Shown here: positions 28,166 through 37,464 of the stretch, one piece after another
Numbering within the stretch: position 1 is the first letter of the stretch
Layout of the letters: every line of letters begins with the position of its first letter
From: Oscillatoria salina IIICB1
GTDB lineage: Bacteria > Cyanobacteriota > Cyanobacteriia > Cyanobacteriales > SIO1D9
Length of the DNA: 64,000 nt
Direction of reading: 5' to 3'
NCBI RefSeq assembly: GCF_020144665.1
Contig: NZ_JAAHBQ010000014.1
Location: 44,129 to 108,128 of the forward strand
Made by a program: the position numbers and the translations under genes
Notes under the pieces: generated by a model
What the model saw: only the letters and a program-made list of their open reading frames with translations
Database searches by the model: none
Told to the model about the DNA's origin: nothing

Positions 28166-30169
28166 ATGACTCAATCGTCATCTAGGCGCTCCAAATTAGC
28201 CCTTGTCAAAAGCCATGATTTCTCGCCTTTTGGCAATAAACTTATTGAGACGGGATACATCGAAGCAGACCAAATGAAACAAGCGCTGGCACAAACCAGG
28301 GCTTCTGGTCGTCCGCTCACTGAAGTAATTGAAAACATCACTGGACGACAACTTTCTCCAGAATTACAGCGCCAGTACAAAAAACAACAACTATTTGAGT
28401 TAAAAATTCTTTACGGTGTTGAATCTCTCGATCCGGAAATTAATCCGGTGACAGAAAACCAGATGACTGCACTGGTAGATGCGATGATTCCCATCGATAT
28501 CTGCCGTCGCTACAAGCTTATGCCACTAAAAAAAATAGATACTCAGCCTCCCTCGCTGTTAGTGGCAATGGTAGACCCGGATAATCTTGATGCCCACGAC
28601 GACCTAACTCGGATTTTACGTCCTCAAGGGATAACTCTTCAGCGTTTAGTAATTACTCAGGAAGACTATCAGCAGTTACTCCAGAAGTATCTGGACGAAC
28701 AAGGAAGAATAGAGGAACAAAAAAATAAAGAAAAATTAACCGATGTCTCTCAAGAGTTAGATAAGTTAGACCTTAACTTACAAGAAGTTAAAGATGAAAA
28801 GGAAGAAGACCTTAATGCGCTTAAAGAGGCTGAAGATGCTCCGGTTATTAACCTGGTAAACAAAATCTTGGCTAAGGCTTTGCAAGAAGGAGTTTCCGAT
28901 ATTCACATCGAACCTCAAGAAGAGTTCCTCCGGATACGTTTTCGCAAAGATGGGGTATTGCAGCAGGCTTTTGACCCCTTGCCAAAGAAAATTTCCACGG
29001 CAGTCGCAGCACGTTTCAAAATTATGGCAGAGTTGGACATTGCCGAACGACGGATGCCTCAAGATGGTAAGATTCGGCGGATGTACCAAGGTCGTAAAGT
29101 AGACTTCCGGGTCAGCAGTTTACCTAGTCGCTACGGCGAAAAAATAGTGCTGCGGATTTTGGACAACACCGCTACTCAGTTAGGTTTAGATAAGTTGATC
29201 ACTGACCAAGAAAGTCTCCAAATGGTCAGGGAAATGGCAAGTCGTCCCTTTGGTTTGATTTTGGTAACAGGACCGACAGGTTCGGGTAAATCAACCAGCT
29301 TATATTCGGTACTAGCAGAGCGCAATGACCCAGGAATTAATATTAGTACCGCCGAAGATCCGATTGAATATTCTTTACCAGGAATCACTCAGGTACAGGT
29401 ATTGCGGGAAAAAGGAATGGACTTTGCGTCGATTCTACGCTCTTTCCTACGGCAAGACCCAGATGTGATTTTGGTGGGTGAAACAAGAGACCACGAAACG
29501 GCAAAAACAGCGATCGAAGCAGCACTAACAGGTCACTTAGTCTTGACTACATTACACACCAACGACGCCGCAGGCGCGATCGCTCGTCTGGATGAAATGG
29601 GTGTGGAACCGTTTATGGTTTCTGGTGCTTTAATTGGCATTTTGGCACAGCGCTTGATGCGCCGGGTTTGTGGTGAATGTCGCATAACTTACGCTCCGAG
29701 TAAGGAAGAACTAGAAAAATTTGGTCTGTCTGCCAAACTTGAGGAAGGAGTAACTTTTTATCGAGCAAATACTCTCTCGACTGACGAAATTTACTCGGCA
29801 AGAGACAATGGCAGCTTGTGTAAAAAGTGTAATGGAGTGGGTTACAAAGGGCGGGTTGGTGTCTATGAAGTGATGCGTAATAGCGAACGACTGCAAACTT
29901 TAATTACTGAAAAAGCTCCCACTGAGCGGATTAAAGAAGCGGCGGTGGAAGAGGGAATGAAAACTTTGCTGGCTTACAGTATTAATCTAGTGCGTGAGGG
30001 ATATACAACTTTTGAGGAAGTAGAACGGGTGACTTTCACCGATTCTGGCTTACAGGCAGAATTGAAAGCAAAACGCAAAACTTCTCTTACTTGTCGCACT
30101 TGTGGCGCTGGATTACAACCGGAATGGTCTGATTGCCCTTATTGTCTCACACCTCGCTTTCAAGACTAA
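28166..30169 (+). CDS. pilB: type IV pilus extension ATPase PilB
   Basis: 667 residues. N-terminal GspE/MshEN domain, a coiled and charged linker (residues about 180-215), then the ATPase core: Walker A GPTGSGKSTSLYS, Asp box with glutamates (FRKDGVLQQ, EDPIEY), Walker B DVILVGETRD and His box LTTLHTND, and a zinc site with CGEC and CKKC. The 16-base C-terminal tail has a further CRTC/CPYC zinc ribbon. It powers pilus extension for motility and competence. GGAG lies upstream of the ATG. First gene of pilB-pilT-pilC. Confidence 0.98.
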   Translation: MTQSSSRRSKLALVKSHDFSPFGNKLIETGYIEADQMKQALAQTRASGRPLTEVIENITGRQLSPELQRQYKKQQLFELKILYGVESLDPEINPVTENQMTALVDAMIPIDICRRYKLMPLKKIDTQPPSLLVAMVDPDNLDAHDDLTRILRPQGITLQRLVITQEDYQQLLQKYLDEQGRIEEQKNKEKLTDVSQELDKLDLNLQEVKDEKEEDLNALKEAEDAPVINLVNKILAKALQEGVSDIHIEPQEEFLRIRFRKDGVLQQAFDPLPKKISTAVAARFKIMAELDIAERRMPQDGKIRRMYQGRKVDFRVSSLPSRYGEKIVLRILDNTATQLGLDKLITDQESLQMVREMASRPFGLILVTGPTGSGKSTSLYSVLAERNDPGINISTAEDPIEYSLPGITQVQVLREKGMDFASILRSFLRQDPDVILVGETRDHETAKTAIEAALTGHLVLTTLHTNDAAGAIARLDEMGVEPFMVSGALIGILAQRLMRRVCGECRITYAPSKEELEKFGLSAKLEEGVTFYRANTLSTDEIYSARDNGSLCKKCNGVGYKGRVGVYEVMRNSERLQTLITEKAPTERIKEAAVEEGMKTLLAYSINLVREGYTTFEEVERVTFTDSGLQAELKAKRKTSLTCRTCGAGLQPEWSDCPYCLTPRFQD

Positions 30170-30231
30170 AACCAACGGTGAGTGTTTCTTAACTGACTTG
30201 TTACTTGAAATTCAACCAAGGAGATCGAATA

Positions 30232-31338
30232 ATGGAATTAATGATTGAAGATGTGCTAGAGCAATTGGTGGAAATGGGAGGCTCAGATGTACATATCCAA
30301 GCAGGAGCGCCAATTTATTTCCGTGCTAGTGGTAAACTACAACCGATCGGCGATGAACCATTGACTCCTCAAGAATGTCAGCGCCTGATCTTTAGTATGC
30401 TCAATAATAAACAGCGTAAGGATTTGGAGCAAAACTGGGAGTTGGATTCTTCTTACGGGGTGAAAGGACTGGCTCGCTTCCGTTTGAATGTTTATAAAGA
30501 GCGGGGTTGTTGGGCGGCTTGTATGCGAGCGCTGTCTTCTAAAATTCCCAATTTTGATGTGCTGGGTTTGCCTGATATTGTTAGAGAAATGTCCGAGCGT
30601 CCGCGCGGGATGGTTTTGGTGACAGGACCGACAGGTTCGGGTAAGACTACTACCTTGGCGGCAATGTTGGATTTGATTAATCGTACTCGCGCAGAACATA
30701 TTCTCACGGTGGAAGATCCGATTGAATATGTTTTCCCGAATATTAAAAGTTTGTTCCACCAACGTCAAAAAGGCGAAGATACAAAAAGCTTTGCTAATGC
30801 ACTCAAAGGTGCGCTGCGTCAAGACCCAGATATTATCCTCGTGGGTGAAATGCGGGACTTAGAAACGATCTCTTTGGCAGTGTCAGCCGCAGAAACAGGT
30901 CACTTAGTATTTGGTACGTTACATACGAACTCCGCAGCTGGTACGATCGACCGGATTTTAGACGTTTTTCCTCCCGAACAACAAGGACAAATCCGGGCGC
31001 AGGTTTCTCAATCTTTGTTGGCAGTATTCAGTCAGTGTTTGGTGAAAAAGCACAATCCGAAACCGGGTGAGTTTGGGCGGGCAATGGCTCAGGAAATTAT
31101 GGTGGTAACTCCAGCTATTGCTAACTTGATTCGAGAAGGGAAAACTTCGATGATCTACTCTGCGATTCAAACGGGAATCAAACTGGGTATGCAAACAATG
31201 GAGCAAGCTTTGGCGGGTCACGTGATTAGCGGGAAAGTATCTCTGGAAGAAGCTATGTCGAAGGCAAGTAAGCCAGATGAACTACAACGCTTAGTTAGTG
31301 GTGCTGCTGGTGCTAAGAAAGCGACGGCGAAACGCTAA
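30232..31338 (+). CDS. pilT: type IV pilus retraction ATPase PilT
   Basis: About 368 residues. AAGGAG lies eight bases before the ATG at 30232 (MELMIEDVLEQLVEMGGSD); an upstream TTG at 30205 is in frame but less likely. Walker A GPTGSGKTTTLAAM, EDPIEYVF, Walker B DIILVGEMRD, and the PilT-typical AIRE-like region ANLIREGK. It drives pilus retraction. It lies 62 bases after pilB. Confidence 0.98.
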   Translation: MELMIEDVLEQLVEMGGSDVHIQAGAPIYFRASGKLQPIGDEPLTPQECQRLIFSMLNNKQRKDLEQNWELDSSYGVKGLARFRLNVYKERGCWAACMRALSSKIPNFDVLGLPDIVREMSERPRGMVLVTGPTGSGKTTTLAAMLDLINRTRAEHILTVEDPIEYVFPNIKSLFHQRQKGEDTKSFANALKGALRQDPDIILVGEMRDLETISLAVSAAETGHLVFGTLHTNSAAGTIDRILDVFPPEQQGQIRAQVSQSLLAVFSQCLVKKHNPKPGEFGRAMAQEIMVVTPAIANLIREGKTSMIYSAIQTGIKLGMQTMEQALAGHVISGKVSLEEAMSKASKPDELQRLVSGAAGAKKATAKR

Positions 31339-31473
31339 TGAATTGTGGCGATCGCCTATTCTACTTGTCAGTGGCGATTGAGCTAGTTCCCAACGCTCAA
31401 AATAGCGATCGCCAACAATCTTCTCAATCTAAAAAAATTTTTCCCGATCGACTAACTATTTTTATTACGAGCC

Positions 31474-32694
31474 ATGCCAAGTACCTATATTGTTGATGTT
31501 GTTGATGCTACGGGTAAAAGCTCCAAGGAAAAAGTTGAAGCTAATTCTCCCGAACAAGCCCGGAGTATTCTTCAAGGGAGATATCCGACAATCGGACAAA
31601 TTAAAAAAGCAGGCTTTGACATCGATTTATCTCAGTTAGAAATGCTCTTGACGAGCATTACTGTTAAAGATAAAGCGGTTTTTTCCCGGCAATTTGCGGC
31701 GATGATTAATGCTGGCGTACCCATTGTTCGTTGTTTAGGTGTTTTATCAGACCAGTGTTCTAATCCTAAGTTGAAAAGAGCTTTGTTAGGAATTAGTGCT
31801 GATGTTCAAGAGGGAACTAACCTGAGTGACTCGATGCGGAAGCACCGCGACTGTTTCGACCAGCTTTATATCAGTATGGTGGAAGCGGGTGAGGTGGGTG
31901 GTGTTCTCGATGAGGTACTTAACCGACTGGCTAAACTACTTGAGGATATGGCAAAGCTGCAAAGTCAAATTAAGGGGGCAATGGCTTATCCGGTGGCGGT
32001 GGCATTTATCGCTATTCTGGTTTTCCTCGGAATGACAATCTTTATTATTCCTGTGTTTGCCGGAATTTTCCAAGATTTAGGAACTGAATTACCAGCTTTA
32101 ACCTCTTTTATGCTGGCTACGAGTAAGGCAATTAGAAACCCACTATTGGTGGGTATTACTGTTGGCACAATTGTGGCTGTAGTAGTTACAGTCAAACAAT
32201 ATTACAAAACTCCGCCGGGGCGTTTGCAAATCGATGGTTTAATGCTGAAACTACCTTTGATTGGCGATTTGCTCGAAAAAACGGCGGTAGCTCGCTTTTG
32301 TCGTATTTTTGGGACGCTGACTCGTTCGGGAGTGCCAATTTTGACAAGTTTGGAAATCGTCCGCGATACAGCAGGAAATCAGGTGATCGCTAATGCAATT
32401 GAGTCAGCTAAGCAGGAAATTCAGCAAGGCGGCATGATGAGTATTGCTATTGACAAGGAACAGGTTTTTCCTGCCCTGGCAGTACAGATGATGAGTATTG
32501 GGGAAGAAACTGGTGAACTCGATGGGATGATGATGAAGGTTGCTGATTTCTATGACAATGAAGTTGAGGAAACTGTGAAGGCGCTGACCAGTCTCTTGGA
32601 ACCAATTATGATCGTAGTAGTTGCTGGAATGGTGGGTGTAATTTTGCTCTCAATGTATCTACCTATGTTCAAGGTGTTTGAGGATTTAGGTTAA
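31474..32694 (+). CDS. pilC: type IV pilus inner-membrane platform protein PilC
   Basis: 406 residues with two T2SS-F domains: the first around RQFAAMINAGVPIVRCL with EAGEVGG, the second around RFCRIFGTLTRSGVPIL with GEETGELDGM. Three membrane helices: AVAFIAILVFLGMTIFIIPVF, LVGITVGTIVAVVV and the C-terminal IMIVVVAGMVGVILLSMYL. It anchors PilB/PilT to the membrane platform. The 135-base gap after pilT holds GCGATCGC copies but no obvious terminator. Confidence 0.97.
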   Translation: MPSTYIVDVVDATGKSSKEKVEANSPEQARSILQGRYPTIGQIKKAGFDIDLSQLEMLLTSITVKDKAVFSRQFAAMINAGVPIVRCLGVLSDQCSNPKLKRALLGISADVQEGTNLSDSMRKHRDCFDQLYISMVEAGEVGGVLDEVLNRLAKLLEDMAKLQSQIKGAMAYPVAVAFIAILVFLGMTIFIIPVFAGIFQDLGTELPALTSFMLATSKAIRNPLLVGITVGTIVAVVVTVKQYYKTPPGRLQIDGLMLKLPLIGDLLEKTAVARFCRIFGTLTRSGVPILTSLEIVRDTAGNQVIANAIESAKQEIQQGGMMSIAIDKEQVFPALAVQMMSIGEETGELDGMMMKVADFYDNEVEETVKALTSLLEPIMIVVVAGMVGVILLSMYLPMFKVFEDLG

Positions 32695-32770
32695 GTCACA
32701 ACTCTACCAGACGAAGATTGAAGCTCTGGGATTGAATCGGAAATTCAAAATCTATAATTGACAATTTGTT

Positions 32771-33349
32771 ATGCCTGTTAAGCAATCCCATTATGAAGTG
32801 CTACTTTCGGAGTATAGTAATCGTGAAGCGGCGATCGCTCTTCTGAGAGAGTATCGCCCTTACTTGGAAATGCTCCCTAGTATGCGGCGCCCAGATCGCA
32901 GTGTTATTTCTATTCCTTTGCCTGTGGCAAGGATTCGTCAACCAAAACCAACACTAGGACACAATGTTAGTGTTGGTTCGACTGGGGCAACAATCCCCCT
33001 TGAGTGCGATATCGCGCTTTTGATGTGCGATCCTGAATGGAAAATTAAAATGGGGGTGGAAATTCTCATTTTTATCCATCGTCCCCAAGAAGATTTTTCT
33101 GGGTTACTTCGTCGCTGGCGACAAACTCAGGTGTCTCTGGATAAAGATTATGAATGGCTGATGCCTCCTGGAGAACAGCATATGGTTAGTGAGGGGGCAG
33201 AGCAAATCTATCCTTTGTTTGTCGTTTTTGCTGAAACTCCAGAACGGATTAAAAGAGGCTTGGCGGGAGCTTCTCTTCCTTTTGTTGTACAAACACCAGA
33301 TTTTGGACAGGAGGAAGAATTTTCTGAGGCTTTGTTTGCTGAAGGGTGA
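32771..33349 (+). CDS. hypothetical protein downstream of pilC
   Basis: 192 residues, no signal peptide or membrane helix. It contains HYEVLLSEYSNREAAIALLREY and a strand-rich centre with ALLMCDPEWKIKMGVEILIFI. I do not recognise a family. It lies 76 bases after pilC, same direction, so it may belong to the pilus operon or have its own promoter. Start ATG has a weak ribosome site. Confidence 0.75.
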   Translation: MPVKQSHYEVLLSEYSNREAAIALLREYRPYLEMLPSMRRPDRSVISIPLPVARIRQPKPTLGHNVSVGSTGATIPLECDIALLMCDPEWKIKMGVEILIFIHRPQEDFSGLLRRWRQTQVSLDKDYEWLMPPGEQHMVSEGAEQIYPLFVVFAETPERIKRGLAGASLPFVVQTPDFGQEEEFSEALFAEG

Positions 33350-33534
33350 TTTTAGCGATCGCTTGGGGATTGGGATTTAGCGACTGGGGATTGGGGACTA
33401 GGGGTTTCGGCGATCGGTTATTAGTTGATGGTTACTCTTGACTTTTTTGAGAAAATATGGTATTGGAGTAATTGGCGATCGCCGTAAAACTGCTAGTGTT
33501 AACTATGGGCTAATTGCTAAAATCACTGAAAATT

Positions 33535-34536
33535 TTATTTGACAAAAGAGGGCATGACTTCGGCGGCGGTGAAAAGACCATAAATGCCGCGACGGTGTAA
33601 TTTAATTCCCGCTTTGAGATAGCCAAAGGCAGGTCCGCAAACGTTGGCTGCCATGCTGGTTTCGTCACCGAGGGTAAAGGTATGAGTAGATATTTTACCT
33701 TCAAAGGTGCGACCTGTAACTTTGACGTTGGTACTCAAGGGCTTTTTCGGGTTGCGAGTATCGACTACGCCGCCGACAGTGACGCGATCGCGCGGACAAA
33801 TTCCGGCTAACTCTAACATAATGTCGTCGGCGTGTTCCATGTTTTTTAAACTGAGAATGCCATTGGTTCGATCTAATAAAGCTTCGATTTCGCTTTCGCT
33901 CATCGCCCTAGCTTTTTCTAGGTTGTAACCAGGTAAATGAGCAATATCTTCTCTGATTGTGGCGCGATAAGCTTCCCAGTTGGCAATGCCCACTCCAAAA
34001 GTAATTTTAACACTGTGAATTTCCGCGTAACTCTGAGCGGCGATCGCGGCGGCGGCGGTTAATAATCCTGGTGTTGCCCCGCAACCTGTCATGTAGGTAA
34101 TTCCTGCTTGTTGCAGTTCCTCTTGTAACTCTAATAATTGCTCGACTGCACTGGTGCGTTTGAGGGCATCTACTAGCACTCCTTGCCAACCTGAGTCGAT
34201 AAACTGTCTTGCTACTGCCGCCATAAATGTATTTGGTAAATTAGGCAAGGCGAGAAAATATCCGTCTACTGATGCTTTGGCAATTAAATCTTTAATGCTC
34301 TCGCTACTGAGACTACCGTAGGGATCGAGATAACCTAGGGAACCTTTTTGTTGATATGCTGCGATACAAGCATCTGCTTCTAAACCAGCATCGCAGTAAG
34401 CGTAACCTTTTTGGTCTGCCGCCGCTACCCAAACCAACTCGCTTTTAGGTGCTAAAACTCTTGCGGCTGCTTGTCCTAAGCCACCGAAACCTAAAACGCC
34501 TACTGAAATCTTGCTTGTCTTTTTTTCTACACTCAT
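33535..34536 (-). CDS. bioU: BioU, (S)-8-amino-7-oxononanoate (KAPA) to DAPA single-turnover enzyme
   Basis: 333 residues with a dehydrogenase-like Rossmann start ([20 protein letters not shown]). BioU replaces BioA in many cyanobacteria. It covalently binds KAPA through one lysine, Lys124 in Synechocystis, and donates that amine to form 7,8-diaminopelargonate, after which the enzyme is dead. Here Lys126 in [12 protein letters not shown] is at the matching place. It is also described as saccharopine dehydrogenase-like, a common mis-annotation. It is a single gene between pil and ycf35 groups, on the opposite strand. No biotin genes are adjacent. The call rests on recalled family sequence and length; an alignment would settle it. 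Confidence 0.85.
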   Translation of the reverse strand: MSVEKKTSKISVGVLGFGGLGQAAARVLAPKSELVWVAAADQKGYAYCDAGLEADACIAAYQQKGSLGYLDPYGSLSSESIKDLIAKASVDGYFLALPNLPNTFMAAVARQFIDSGWQGVLVDALKRTSAVEQLLELQEELQQAGITYMTGCGATPGLLTAAAAIAAQSYAEIHSVKITFGVGIANWEAYRATIREDIAHLPGYNLEKARAMSESEIEALLDRTNGILSLKNMEHADDIMLELAGICPRDRVTVGGVVDTRNPKKPLSTNVKVTGRTFEGKISTHTFTLGDETSMAANVCGPAFGYLKAGIKLHRRGIYGLFTAAEVMPSFVK

Positions 34537-34892
34537 ACTTGCCTATTTTGATCGTCACAAACTTTTATTTTACTTTGGGTTTGCTGGCGAGATCCTGTAG
34601 GGAGCAAATCAACCTCAAGGCACAAGCGAGATCTAAATTGATTATGTATATTTTTGTAAATGCCAAATCTTTATGGCATCTTATAACTTGACTGGGAGAA
34701 AAAGTTAAGCGAAACTTACAAAAGGTTAAGGTCATAACATCCTCGATTGTTAAAATTTGTGAAAAATAGACAAGTTATGCTGTAATTGCTCAAAATAAAT
34801 TTATAAAGAGCGATCGCACTCACAGCATATGCTTTTTCCCCTAACCGAAGCTAAAACCAAACAGCAAAAATTGCCCAGTGTTAGCTATGAGC

Positions 34893-35102
34893 ATGGAAAC
34901 ACTAGAATTTATTATTTACCCCGATGGTAGGGTAAAAGAAAAAGTTACAGGCATAATTGGGTCATCTTGTCAAGAGGTGACAGCAGCAATTGAAGCAGAA
35001 CTGGGGCAAGTGCTATCTAATGAAAAAACATCAGAATACTTTGCCCAAGAGCAAACCCAATCAGCAAAGGCGACAAATCAAGCAACTTATAGCGCTTGGT
35101 AA
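34893..35102 (+). CDS. DUF2997 protein, conserved in cyanobacteria and plastids
   Basis: About 69 residues beginning METLEFIIYPDGRVKEKVTG, the DUF2997 core, with SSCQEVTAAIEAELGQV. Starts at TTG 34878, ATG 34887 or ATG 34893 are all in frame; the family usually starts at METxEF. It is always seen with the ycf35 and ferredoxin genes that follow, and this order is kept here. Function unknown; a link to iron-sulfur or electron-transfer chemistry is inferred from the neighbouring ferredoxin. Confidence 0.88.
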   Translation: METLEFIIYPDGRVKEKVTGIIGSSCQEVTAAIEAELGQVLSNEKTSEYFAQEQTQSAKATNQATYSAW

Positions 35103-35162
35103 ATTCTGTTAAAAACCGATTTTTTGGCTTAAATCTAGTTCAATTTAGTTCACATAAAAACT

Positions 35163-35549
35163 ATGTCACACTTCAGTAACATCAAAACTCAAATCCGTAA
35201 TTTAACTTCCTTGCAAGCTGCTTTAGGCGATTTAGGAATTGAATGGAAGTCAGGTCCAAGCGCAATTAGAGGTTATCGCGGTCAAACTCGTAACGCCGAA
35301 GTAGTCATCGAACAAGATAACAACTATGACATTGGTTTTAGCTGGAATGGTCAAGAATACGAGCTAGTTGCCGATCTCCAATATTGGCAGCAACCTTTAA
35401 CAGTAGAAGCTTTCCTGCAAAAAGTAACTCAACGTTACGCTTATCAAACTGTAATTAGCGAAACTACCAAACAAGGATTTCAAATTTCCGAAGAACAAAA
35501 GAATGAAGACGGTTCAGTCCGTCTAGTTGTCCAACGCTGGAGTGCGTAA
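35163..35549 (+). CDS. Ycf35/DUF1257 family protein
   Basis: 128 residues starting MSHFSNIKTQIRNLTSLQAAL, with the family's WQQPLTVEAFLQKVTQRYAY and a final VVQRWSA. DUF1257 proteins are found in cyanobacteria and red-lineage plastids (ycf35), with no established function. The stop overlaps the next gene's start by one base (TAATG), so it is translationally coupled to the ferredoxin. Confidence 0.93.
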   Translation: MSHFSNIKTQIRNLTSLQAALGDLGIEWKSGPSAIRGYRGQTRNAEVVIEQDNNYDIGFSWNGQEYELVADLQYWQQPLTVEAFLQKVTQRYAYQTVISETTKQGFQISEEQKNEDGSVRLVVQRWSA

Positions 35550-36001
35550 TGTCAGATTTAGCCCAAACGCCAGAACGTTCAGGATTAGAACCCGAACTTG
35601 GTGGAGTTTTTCGGGACTCGCCAGAGCGTTCCGGCTTAGAACCCGAGTTAGGAGGCGAACTGAGGCAAAAAGGGGTTTACGTCGATGAAATCACCTGTAT
35701 CGGTTGTAAACATTGCGCTCACGTAGCCCCAAACACATTTTATATCGAACCAGATTATGGGCGATCGCGCGTCATTCGTCAAGATGGCGACTCGGAAACA
35801 CAAATTGAAGAAGCGATCGACACCTGTCCGGTTAACTGCATTCACTGGGTTGATTATACAGAACTAAAGCAGCTAGAAGAAGACCGGAAATATCAAGTAA
35901 TTCCCACGGTTGGATTTCCTGTTGATAGTTCGGTTATTGCTGCGAATAATCGACGCAAACGGCAGAACCAAAAAAGTGAACAACAGCGAGGTCATCATTA
36001 A
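35549..36001 (+). CDS. ferredoxin, 4Fe-4S type, with duplicated N-terminal motif
   Basis: 150 residues. One 4Fe-4S cluster is bound by CIGCKHC and a distant CPVNC; the rest of the second bacterial cluster is degenerate. The N terminus carries PERSGLEPELGG twice, 18 residues apart, an unstructured acidic repeat seen in this cyanobacterial family. The C terminus is basic. Coupled to ycf35/DUF1257. Likely an electron carrier; its partners are unknown. Confidence 0.92.
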   Translation: MSDLAQTPERSGLEPELGGVFRDSPERSGLEPELGGELRQKGVYVDEITCIGCKHCAHVAPNTFYIEPDYGRSRVIRQDGDSETQIEEAIDTCPVNCIHWVDYTELKQLEEDRKYQVIPTVGFPVDSSVIAANNRRKRQNQKSEQQRGHH

Positions 36002-36025
36002 CCTGACTGTAAACAAGCTGGCACG

Positions 36026-36069
36026 AAAGAAAATCCTCAAAGCGCCTACAGCCAGGGGATTTTCTTTTA
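36026..36069. terminator. bidirectional terminator between ferredoxin and YiaAB gene
   Basis: AAAGAAAATCC and GGATTTTCTTT form an 11-base perfect stem, 25 bases after the ferredoxin stop and just before the end of the convergent minus-strand gene; T-runs on both strands allow it to serve both. Confidence 0.75.
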
Positions 36070-36072
36070 TTG

Positions 36073-36348
36073 TCAAGAATTGTGTTCGCTGAGGAGTTTT
36101 TCAATTCTAGCTTCATCGAGGCGAGAAACAATTTTTTTCGATTCATAAATATCGCGGGTAGTTTTAGTCAAACTAATAGTTGAACCCACGGTAAATGCTA
36201 AACCCATACCCATAAAACCTTTTGTCCAAGCATCTACCGGAAGGTAAATAATCCCGATCGCCGTCGCCGAAATTGAAACAAGAAAAGAAGCCCAAACTTG
36301 AAATACCCACGCACTGCTATGATTTTGGTTCTGAGATTCTTTACTCAT
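36073..36348 (-). CDS. YiaA/YiaB two-helix membrane protein
   Basis: About 91 residues from the ATG at 36348, which has GAGGAAAAGC upstream; the frame is open to 36459 but the extra residues do not look like the family. Two membrane helices (VWASFLVSISATAIGIIYL and FMGMGLAFTVGSTISL) then SLTKTTRDIYE, typical of the YiaAB domain. Function unknown. Confidence 0.85.
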   Translation of the reverse strand: MSKESQNQNHSSAWVFQVWASFLVSISATAIGIIYLPVDAWTKGFMGMGLAFTVGSTISLTKTTRDIYESKKIVSRLDEARIEKLLSEHNS

Positions 36349-36636
36349 TAGCTTTTCCTCAACTTCAACCTTTGCAAGAGATTTTATTGCCGAATCTTGG
36401 CAGAAAATAAATTTGAGGGACACTTTAGTGATTGGAGTTAGATCTTGAAAAAAAGTCACCTGGTAAGCTACTTAAAGTGAGGAAAACCTTAGTCAAAAAT
36501 AAAAGTGGCACAAAATTTCCAGACAAACTGAGAACTCGTTGCTCGTTTCGCTAACTTATAAAAATCTAAAATCAAATGACTTCTTCTCGGAACCTAGGCA
36601 AAAAATTCGGTAAAGTAGTGTGAGTATGGAGCAGGA

Positions 36637-37461
36637 GTGGATCTTTTGGATAACGCAGGTCTGCCGGGAAAACAACAAAAACTATCTGTTGAGCCAGTTG
36701 ACGATATTCCAGAGGCGAAAAGAGAAACGCCTCCCCGAAGACAATCATCTCAGTTAAAACCTGGATTAATCATTGGTGGAGGATTAGGAATAGGCGCGAT
36801 CGCGTTGGCGATCGCCATTTTTGCTAGTTCCTCTCCCCCTCAACCAGAAGTAGCTTCTTCCCCAGAAATAACCCCAACCCCAACGACGGAACCAAGTTCA
36901 ACACCAACTGAAAGCAAGGAAACAGTGGAAAATATTCTGGGACACCTAGAATATCAGGAAGCACCCCAAACAGATTTAGTCCCAATTGCAGGGAACAGTA
37001 AAATTTTGCTCCGTCAAGCAGCAGCAGAAAAATTTAACCAAATGGTGGCAGCAGCTAGGGCTGAGGGGATAAAATTAGTGCCGATTTCCGGCTATCGTTC
37101 CGTGGAAGAGCAAAAATATCTCTTTTTTGATGTTAAAGCACAACGAAATCAGAATGCTTCAGAAAGAGCCGATGTTAGCGCGCCTCCAGGCTACAGCGAA
37201 CATCATACAGGTTATGCTGTAGACATTGGCGACGCAAATGCCCCAGCAACGAATTTAACTCAAGCATTTGAAAATACTGCCGCCTTCCAATGGTTGTTGC
37301 AAAATGCTGCTCGTTATAGCTTTGAGTTATCATTTCCCCGTGATAACCTGCAAGGAATTAGTTACGAACCTTGGCATTGGCGTTTCGTTGGCGATCGCCA
37401 TAGCTTAGAAACATTTTATAAGGCACAAAATCTCCGCAAACCAATAACTAATCAAAGATAA
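36637..37461 (+). CDS. D-alanyl-D-alanine carboxypeptidase, VanY/M15B type
   Basis: About 274 residues: an N-terminal cytoplasmic stretch, one membrane anchor (LIIGGGLGIGAIALAIAIFAS), a Pro/Ser/Thr linker (TPTPTTEPSSTPTES), and the M15 domain with ISGYRSVEEQ, the zinc motif SEHHTGYAVDIGD (SxHxxGxAxD) and YEPWHWRFVG (ExWH). It trims the terminal D-Ala of peptidoglycan stems outside the cytoplasm. The start is GTG 36637 or TTG 36646; GGAG precedes both. Confidence 0.92.
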   Translation: MDLLDNAGLPGKQQKLSVEPVDDIPEAKRETPPRRQSSQLKPGLIIGGGLGIGAIALAIAIFASSSPPQPEVASSPEITPTPTTEPSSTPTESKETVENILGHLEYQEAPQTDLVPIAGNSKILLRQAAAEKFNQMVAAARAEGIKLVPISGYRSVEEQKYLFFDVKAQRNQNASERADVSAPPGYSEHHTGYAVDIGDANAPATNLTQAFENTAAFQWLLQNAARYSFELSFPRDNLQGISYEPWHWRFVGDRHSLETFYKAQNLRKPITNQR

Positions 37462-37464
37462 ACA

